From IMG/VR virus record IMGVR_UViG_3300032116_000088, positions 26,668 to 90,667 of that record: 64,000 bases of DNA; one strand, written 5' to 3'. Both the position numbers and the translations under genes were made by a program. The notes beneath the pieces were generated by a model. It was not told where the DNA came from. It was given only the letters and a program-made list of their open reading frames with translations, and did not search any database. The stretch is from a virus. Shown here piece by piece: positions 59,861-64,000 of the stretch. Within the stretch, counting starts at the first letter, position 1. Every line of letters starts with the position of its first letter.

Positions 59861-59886
59861 CTGGGGGAGATTTCGGTCTCCCCCAG
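59861..59886 (+). terminator. Intrinsic terminator-like hairpin after hsp20
   Basis: A perfect 10-bp GC-rich stem CTGGGGGAGA/TCTCCCCCAG (59861-59870 with 59877-59886) has a 6-base loop (TTTCGG). No long T-run follows, but the stem is strong and isolated between hsp20 and the tRNA region. Confidence 0.65.
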
Positions 59887-59892
59887 AGCCTA

Positions 59893-59972
59893 GGGCCTAA
59901 AATGGTGTCGATTGCACAGCAAAGCCGCAAGTCGGAGTGTGTAAGACCACAGTTCGATTCTGTGTAGGTCCA
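59893..59972 (+). tRNA. tRNA-like element of unclear type
   Basis: The acceptor pair GGGCCTA/TAGGTCC (59893-59899 with 59965-59971) and a perfect T-arm CACAG-TTCGATT-CTGTG are tRNA-like. The middle does not give a normal D-arm or a 7-base anticodon loop after U33; instead CGATTGC/GCAA(G)TCG pairs with an 11-base loop. It could be a degenerate tRNA, a tRNA with unusual arms or a tRNA mimic. It ends 4 bases before the tRNA-Asn. Confidence 0.4.
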
Positions 59973-59975
59973 CGA

Positions 59976-60047
59976 TGACCTTTAGCTCAATGGCAGAGCA
60001 GAGAGCTGTTAACTCTAAGGTTCCTGGTTCGAGTCCAGGAAGGTCAG
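59976..60047 (+). tRNA. tRNA-Asn (GTT anticodon)
   Basis: A perfect 7-bp acceptor TGACCTT/AAGGTCA, D-stem GCTC/GAGC, anticodon stem GAGAG/CTCTA (one mismatch), loop CTGTTAA with anticodon GTT, a 5-base variable loop and T-arm CCTGG-TTCGAGT-CCAGG. CCA is not encoded. It may serve translation of Asn-rich phage proteins. Confidence 0.9.
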
Positions 60048-60062
60048 CGATAGGAGAATAAA

Positions 60063-60173
60063 ATGGCAAAAGTAAAAGGTGCCCGTAATGACAATCGTAC
60101 CAATGGAAAAGCTTTTAAGAAGCGTCCAAAGGTATTCGATAAGATTAAACGGAAACTAGTAAACAAGGTATAA
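60063..60173 (+). CDS. Basic micro-protein (36 aa)
   Basis: ATG 60063 has AGGAG 9 bases upstream. The product (MAKVKGARNDNRTNGKAFKK) has about a third Lys/Arg and could bind nucleic acid. The stop lies one base before the next ATG. Short but well placed. Confidence 0.5.
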   Translation: MAKVKGARNDNRTNGKAFKKRPKVFDKIKRKLVNKV

Positions 60174-60174
60174 G

Positions 60175-60348
60175 ATGGCTACTTACGAATATAAGTGTGA
60201 AGTATGTAACTCTATTGTTAGCGTTACTAACCCCATATCTGAAGAAATTAAAATACCAAAGTGTCTGGCTTGTAAAAAAGATATGGTTCGTATATTTAAT
60301 GCCCCAGGGTTATCCTTTAAAGGAATAGGTTGGGGGTCTGACAGGTGA
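60175..60348 (+). CDS. FmdB-like zinc-ribbon protein (57 aa)
   Basis: MATYEYKCEVCNS followed by CLACKKD near residue 30 is the FmdB family pattern (Y-E-Y-x-C-x2-C ... C-x2-C). FmdB-type ribbons are widespread regulators or cofactors, common in phages. The stop overlaps the next GTG start (4 bases). Confidence 0.7.
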   Translation: MATYEYKCEVCNSIVSVTNPISEEIKIPKCLACKKDMVRIFNAPGLSFKGIGWGSDR

Positions 60349-60680
60349 TTCCAGAAACAATTAAAATAGGAACACAAGTTTGGACTATCGTTGAACATAC
60401 TTCCAAAGAAGACGGTATGCTCTACGAAGACAACTACGGGTATACGCTAGAACGTCGTAATATGATTGTTTTAGATAAAGACGCATCAGATACCCGTAAG
60501 CAACAGGTATTGATGCACGAGATTCTACATGCAATCAGGTTTACTTTTTTTACTGGAAATAAGATGGCACCTAAGTTAAGCTTTGAAGATACAGAGCATT
60601 ATTTTATTGGAATGTATGAAGAAACCATTTTAATGGTATTTAAAGACAACCCTCAGCTTATAAAGTATCTTTTATCTTAA
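60345..60680 (+). CDS. HExxH-motif metallopeptidase-like protein
   Basis: This 111-residue protein starts at GTG 60345. VLMHEILHAIRF gives H58-E59-x2-H62, a gluzincin-type zinc site, with a downstream Glu-rich helix (FEDTEHYFIG) that may hold the third ligand. ImmA/IrrE-like peptidases of this size cleave repressors, but a partner is not seen. A 105-base leader with stems TGTCG/CGACA and CGACC/GGTCG follows it. Confidence 0.65.
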   Translation: MIPETIKIGTQVWTIVEHTSKEDGMLYEDNYGYTLERRNMIVLDKDASDTRKQQVLMHEILHAIRFTFFTGNKMAPKLSFEDTEHYFIGMYEETILMVFKDNPQLIKYLLS

Positions 60681-60785
60681 TAACCACATCCCTATAAATT
60701 ATATGATAGGGTTTTTACATAACTGAATACTGTCGCTTCGACAATAAACGACCAAGTACTAACGCAAGGAAAGGTAGGTCGCTAA

Positions 60786-61313
60786 ATGAAAAAGTACGTA
60801 ATAATCGCCAGCATACTTGTAACACTTGCTGGTTGTTCTGCATCAGCCACAATGGCCGTTCAGCCAAAACCGGTTGCTGCTCCAACACAAACAAAAGAAC
60901 CAAAAACATTTTTGCAAATGGTAAAGCCACAAGCTAATACTAAGCAAATGAAAAAAGTAATTAAATACCTAAAAACTCGTGAATATAAAACAAGTTATGT
61001 GTTTTCTGGTTCAAGTCCTCGTGGATGGGACTGTTCGGGTCTAGTACGCTGGACCTATAAAAGATTCGGATTAGATATACCACACTCAGCAGACAAACAA
61101 GCTCATATAGGCACAAGAGTATCTAAGCCTAAACTTGGAGATATAGTAGTGTTTGCTTATCCTGGTTCCACACATTTCTATCATTCCGCCATTTATATTG
61201 GAAATGGAAAAATAATCAATGCACATTCTGGTGCTAAAACAACAATCATTCAGCCTTTGACTGACTATAAAGGTCATCAAATAAGATACGTAAGATTAGT
61301 TCCAACGCTATAA
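60786..61313 (+). CDS. NlpC/P60 peptidoglycan hydrolase lipoprotein
   Basis: This 175-residue protein has a lipobox LAGC with C17, a linker, then an NlpC/P60 domain with WDCSGLVRW (catalytic C83), FYHSAIYIGNG (H133) and NAHSG (H147). It would sit outside the membrane and cut cell-wall peptides, as in lysis or entry helpers or in cell-wall remodelling. A true intrinsic terminator follows. Confidence 0.8.
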   Translation: MKKYVIIASILVTLAGCSASATMAVQPKPVAAPTQTKEPKTFLQMVKPQANTKQMKKVIKYLKTREYKTSYVFSGSSPRGWDCSGLVRWTYKRFGLDIPHSADKQAHIGTRVSKPKLGDIVVFAYPGSTHFYHSAIYIGNGKIINAHSGAKTTIIQPLTDYKGHQIRYVRLVPTL

Positions 61314-61318
61314 GTATG

Positions 61319-61348
61319 GCCCCGCTGGTTTAGGCTGGCGGGGCTTTT
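61319..61348 (+). terminator. Intrinsic terminator
   Basis: GCCCCGC/GCGGGGC (61319-61325 with 61338-61344) with a 12-base loop, directly followed by TTTTACTTTAT. It ends the NlpC/P60 transcript. Confidence 0.85.
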
Positions 61349-61388
61349 ACTTTATGTCATAATTTATATTGATGTTAAAGGAGTTTAC

Positions 61389-61574
61389 ATGGGTGCCTTA
61401 GATGATAAGCCCTTTGGTGTAGTTAGTACCGATACTTCTATGCAGGACGAAGGAGAGGCTATGAGAAGAGACCCTAGGTTTCTTGGTGACCCTTCTCAAA
61501 GTATGCGGTTTGAGGGAAAAAGACCCGATAGAAACGTATCGGCAAGGCAGATGAATATGTCAGGACACGATTAA
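61389..61574 (+). CDS. Small hypothetical protein
   Basis: This 61-residue polar protein (DPRFLGDPSQSMRFEGKRPD) resembles the low-complexity proteins of the 28-36 kb block in composition. AAAGGAG precedes it. TAATG with the next gene. Confidence 0.5.
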   Translation: MGALDDKPFGVVSTDTSMQDEGEAMRRDPRFLGDPSQSMRFEGKRPDRNVSARQMNMSGHD

Positions 61575-61921
61575 TGCCAGCTCAGCGTAAGTTAACAGAT
61601 AAAACTAAAGGAATGTTTGCTGGACAAGCTGTTGACCTTGGTCAGTATTTAGATGCAAATTTAAATAAAACTAGTGGAACTTATCCTTATGATATCCGTG
61701 GTGCAAATACTCGTGGAGAACAACAGCAAAGCGATTTTGCATTTAACCAGTGGCCGTATATGGTTTCTGGAATGACACAGTATGACCCTTCTGCATTACA
61801 ACCAGGCTCTAATCTAAGTGCAGTTCAACTTGGAGCAAGAAGTCTTGCTAAAGCGGCTGGGTTAGATGGTAGGCCTATTGGTAATCCTTCTGGGTTGAAC
61901 GGTATGCCAGGTAATATCTAA
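61574..61921 (+). CDS. Small hypothetical protein, possibly virion-associated
   Basis: This 115-residue Gly/Asn/Gln-rich protein (FAFNQWPYMVSGMTQYDPSA) overlaps the preceding stop. No family. Its composition is like the unknown proteins at 28-29.8 kb. An AT-rich 86-base gap follows, which may hold a promoter for the lysis-type genes. Confidence 0.45.
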   Translation: MPAQRKLTDKTKGMFAGQAVDLGQYLDANLNKTSGTYPYDIRGANTRGEQQQSDFAFNQWPYMVSGMTQYDPSALQPGSNLSAVQLGARSLAKAAGLDGRPIGNPSGLNGMPGNI

Positions 61922-62007
61922 AAAAATTTTATATTATTAAATAGGAATCATAATATCTGTCTAATACCTCAACAATTCGTAATACCTTAAATTAGTTAGA
62001 GGTTAAA

Positions 62008-62268
62008 ATGAAACTTTTCATGATTATTTTCAAGAGAACTATTGCTCTTGTTATTTTAAAGGTTAGCGGTGTCTTAGCCGCAGGCTCTGTCTTTGGGGCC
62101 CAGTTGTGGCAGTCTGCTGCTATTGCCGCGTTTGTCGGTATTATGGAAGTGGCAGAGTCGCTGGCTCGTGCTTATGTTGTTGATGGAGAATTGGACAAAG
62201 ACGAAATTAATACCGCATTTGCTAGCTCTGCAGAAGCTAAAGTAGCTGAAAGCAAGAACAAAGAGTAG
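62008..62268 (+). CDS. Holin-like small membrane protein
   Basis: This 86-residue protein has two hydrophobic segments (about residues 10-30 and 33-50) and a charged, Ala/Glu-rich C-terminal tail (ESLARAYVVDGELDKDEINT). Similar short proteins precede endolysins in actinophages. The stop overlaps the next GTG. Holin role inferred from topology and the nearby lysis-type genes. Confidence 0.6.
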   Translation: MKLFMIIFKRTIALVILKVSGVLAAGSVFGAQLWQSAAIAAFVGIMEVAESLARAYVVDGELDKDEINTAFASSAEAKVAESKNKE

Positions 62269-63683
62269 TGCGTAGTCTGCGTAAAATCGCAGCACTATTC
62301 GGAATACTTTATGTAGTTTTTACTCCATTACTGTTCAGCTCACCAGCTCAAGCAGATACTCAAGTTGGGCTAACTCAAGACGTGTATACGTATGACCCGT
62401 CAAGCACACCCGAAAGACAGGCATATACGCTTTGCAGCACTGGTATAGTTTCAGACATTAACTGGGATGTAGGCGGAGGGGTAGTCGCTGGTTGTCAGGA
62501 AGACTTTGTTCTTATTCACTGGTATGGCTATATCACTTTGCCTGTAGATGGTGATGTAGTATTCCAATCTTATGCTGACGACGGTTTCTACATGACCATT
62601 GGTGAAAATGTAGTTATAGATAACTGGTGGCTAAAAGGCTGTTGGGGTACTCAAGGAACTGCCAAATTTGAGGCTGGCGTATCACAGAAAATAGACATTT
62701 GGTGGTACGAGTATGGCGGAGGGGCATGTAACTATCTATATTACAACGACCCTACGACAGGTCTTACTCTTACAAACCCGAGTATGTTTACTACTGAACC
62801 AGTTGTTCCTGTAATCCCTCCTTCGTTAAATGCACCAATAAATGTACAAACTTCTGTAGTTGAAAACAACATTACTGTAATCTGGGACACGCCTCAAGAC
62901 ACAGGCACCGCTATTGAACGTTACGCTTTGTTCTGGACATACGATGACTTAACGGGTTGGGCAGTAGCCGTAATTGGAAATACATACACATTAACAGGGT
63001 TACCTGAAAATAAAGACGTTAAAATTTGGTTACGTTCAGACAACGACACTATTCCCGTCTATTCTCCTAATACAGAAGTTGTAGTAGTTACTACTGGCAC
63101 TATTTATGTTCCGCCCCCACCTCCTCCCCCTGTAGACCCTCCGGTAGACCCACCAGTTGACCCGCCAGTTGACCCCGAACCAGTTGACCCTGAGCCTGTA
63201 AAACCAGAGCCACCTGTAGTTGAACCACCTGTAATAGAGCCACCTATTGTTGAACCACCGGTCACTACTCCAGAAGAAAAATTAGAAGAACTTACTGATA
63301 TTGTTCCTTCTGAATTAACTGAAGAACAAGTGGAACAACTTCAAGAAGCTGCTTACGAAGTGCTAGAAACTGCTGAAGAAGGTTCTCCCGAATATGAAGA
63401 GGCCCTTGATGCACTTTTTATTGCTGCTCAAGCAGATGATATTGAAGTTCCGGAAGAACTTGCTGCTATTCCAGTTCTTGGAACTCTAGCAGTAGGACTT
63501 ACAGATGCAGTTAACTTTGTAGGAAACGTCGGAGCAGACATGAGTCCCAAAGCTCGTGAAGCTGCAGAAAAACAAGTACTCGTGTCTGTAGTTGCTGTTG
63601 GAGCAGCAGTACAGGCAGCCGCAGGAGCAGCCACTAGTGCAGCAGCCGCTGCAGCTAGTTCAACATCTAGTAGAAAGAACTAA
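62268..63683 (+). CDS. Secreted PA14-domain protein with proline-rich repeats
   Basis: This 471-residue protein starts at GTG 62268. It has a signal peptide with a basic start and SSPAQA cleavage-like end near residue 29. A PA14/GLEYA-like domain follows (GYITLPVDGDVVFQSYADDG, then an I-D-N-W-W motif), then an Fn3-like segment (about 185-280), a VDPP/EPPV repeat linker (about 285-335), acidic helices and a hydrophobic, Ala-rich C-terminus. PA14 binds carbohydrates. It lies between two membrane-type genes and could be a host-surface adhesin or lysis-associated protein. Confidence 0.7.
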   Translation: MRSLRKIAALFGILYVVFTPLLFSSPAQADTQVGLTQDVYTYDPSSTPERQAYTLCSTGIVSDINWDVGGGVVAGCQEDFVLIHWYGYITLPVDGDVVFQSYADDGFYMTIGENVVIDNWWLKGCWGTQGTAKFEAGVSQKIDIWWYEYGGGACNYLYYNDPTTGLTLTNPSMFTTEPVVPVIPPSLNAPINVQTSVVENNITVIWDTPQDTGTAIERYALFWTYDDLTGWAVAVIGNTYTLTGLPENKDVKIWLRSDNDTIPVYSPNTEVVVVTTGTIYVPPPPPPPVDPPVDPPVDPPVDPEPVDPEPVKPEPPVVEPPVIEPPIVEPPVTTPEEKLEELTDIVPSELTEEQVEQLQEAAYEVLETAEEGSPEYEEALDALFIAAQADDIEVPEELAAIPVLGTLAVGLTDAVNFVGNVGADMSPKAREAAEKQVLVSVVAVGAAVQAAAGAATSAAAAAASSTSSRKN

Positions 63684-63684
63684 C

Positions 63685-63852
63685 ATGAAGAATTTCTTCA
63701 ATGACATCGTAGGCCAAATTTGGACCTTGCTTGGTATGTTTGTTGCTTGGATTGTTCTGGAAGGTACTGCTAAGACAGTAGTGGGATGGCTAATTATTGC
63801 CTCCACAATTATCTGGGTAATAACTTTTCCACTGCGAAAAGATGACGAATAA
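63685..63852 (+). CDS. Small membrane protein, possible holin or antiholin (55 aa)
   Basis: ATG 63685 (MKNFFNDIVGQIWTLLGMFV...). Hydrophobic segments at residues about 12-28 and 31-47 and a basic/acidic tail. It lies between the PA14 gene and the endolysin gene. Confidence 0.55.
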   Translation: MKNFFNDIVGQIWTLLGMFVAWIVLEGTAKTVVGWLIIASTIIWVITFPLRKDDE

Positions 63853-63886
63853 GAGACAATAGAAATATAAACCCGAAAGGAAAACC

Positions 63887-64000
63887 ATGCCAGAAGCAAT
63901 CTATATTGAACCATTCCCTAAAGCAAAACGTGGTGACGAATTTAAGAACATGGCTTCTTACCGTACAAACCCACACCGTGGAGTTGACTGGTCCGTACCA
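63887..64000 (+). CDS. Endolysin-like M23 peptidase, N-terminal part (cut by window edge)
   Basis: ATG 63887 follows AAAGGA. The first 38 residues include MASYRTNPHRGVDWSVP, the H-x3-D metal-binding start of M23 (lysostaphin-type) peptidases. The rest lies beyond the window. Together with the two membrane proteins before it, this suggests a lysis cassette. Confidence 0.6.
   Translation, partial: MPEAIYIEPFPKAKRGDEFKNMASYRTNPHRGVDWSVP

Noticed and set aside
60681-60785. c-di-AMP riboswitch before the NlpC/P60 gene
   Set aside because: Such switches often precede NlpC/P60 genes in actinobacteria, but the leader is only about 100 bases and lacks the conserved multi-helix core; only two short stems are seen.

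Overview
The window is a 64 kb internal piece of a large tailed-phage genome with a contractile (T4/P2-like) tail. The protein set points to an actinobacterial host: two WhiB-type proteins, a ClgR/PopR-like XRE regulator, a DUF732-type lipoprotein, an MSMEG_6728-like protein and an orphan HicA-like protein. The DNA is AT-rich and favours A/T-ending codons, which would suit a low-GC actinobacterium such as a freshwater acI/Nanopelagicales lineage; that host guess is inference. No terminase, portal, capsid, sheath or tube gene is seen, so the genome continues beyond both ends.

Layout. (1) 1-12.2 kb, plus strand: tail assembly chaperone end, tape measure with an M23 peptidase domain, then baseplate genes in T4/P2 order (CIS-tube-like protein, gp53/LysM-like, gp27/gpD-like hub, gp25-like wedge, gpJ/gp6-like wedge, gp5-like OB spike, gpI-like protein carrying carbohydrate-binding modules). 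(2) 12.2-27.7 kb, plus strand: replication and recombination. It holds a DnaC-like loader, SWIM zinc-finger protein, DnaB-like helicase, DnaG-like primase, SF2 helicase, probable SSB, family A DNA polymerase, RecA, two small PD-(D/E)XK-like proteins, a Cas4-like nuclease, a WhiB-like protein, a DUF1599 protein and a RuvC-like resolvase. (3) 27.7-36.1 kb, plus strand: a SpoVS homologue, then a tightly coupled block of unknown proteins that includes large low-complexity proteins sharing a helical 'HL-DA-H' module. (4) 36.1-42.5 kb, plus strand: zinc-binding small proteins, a possible nucleotidyltransferase, a HAD-like protein, a TGT/DpdA-like TIM-barrel protein with a four-cysteine tail module, and a B12-dependent (class II) ribonucleotide reductase. 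A bidirectional terminator closes this convergent unit.

(5) 42.6-58.4 kb, minus strand: a dense cluster of more than 35 mostly tiny genes, typically joined by ATGA or TAATG overlaps and often preceded by the same GGAGAAACAAATG initiation signal. Embedded in it are a MoxR/CobS-like AAA+ ATPase with a VWA plus HExxH partner, a ClgR-like regulator, an HNH endonuclease and several long non-coding stretches rich in hairpins. One of these stretches, about 700 nt long, has GNRA-capped hairpins and ends in an intrinsic terminator, so it is a good candidate for a large structured RNA. A perfect bacterial parS (ParB-binding) site lies inside one of the small genes. (6) 58.4-64 kb, plus strand: small structural-like genes, Hsp20, tRNA-Asn beside an odd tRNA-like element, an FmdB-like zinc ribbon, an HExxH protein, an NlpC/P60 lipoprotein, and the start of a probable lysis/surface cassette (holin-like proteins, PA14-domain secreted protein, M23 endolysin cut by the window edge).

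The parts fit a large virulent or pseudo-temperate phage that makes its own replisome and dNTPs, may alter its DNA chemistry (TGT-like and DUF1599 genes), may feed B12 supply to its RNR through a CobS/CobT-like pair, and may use the host ParB system.
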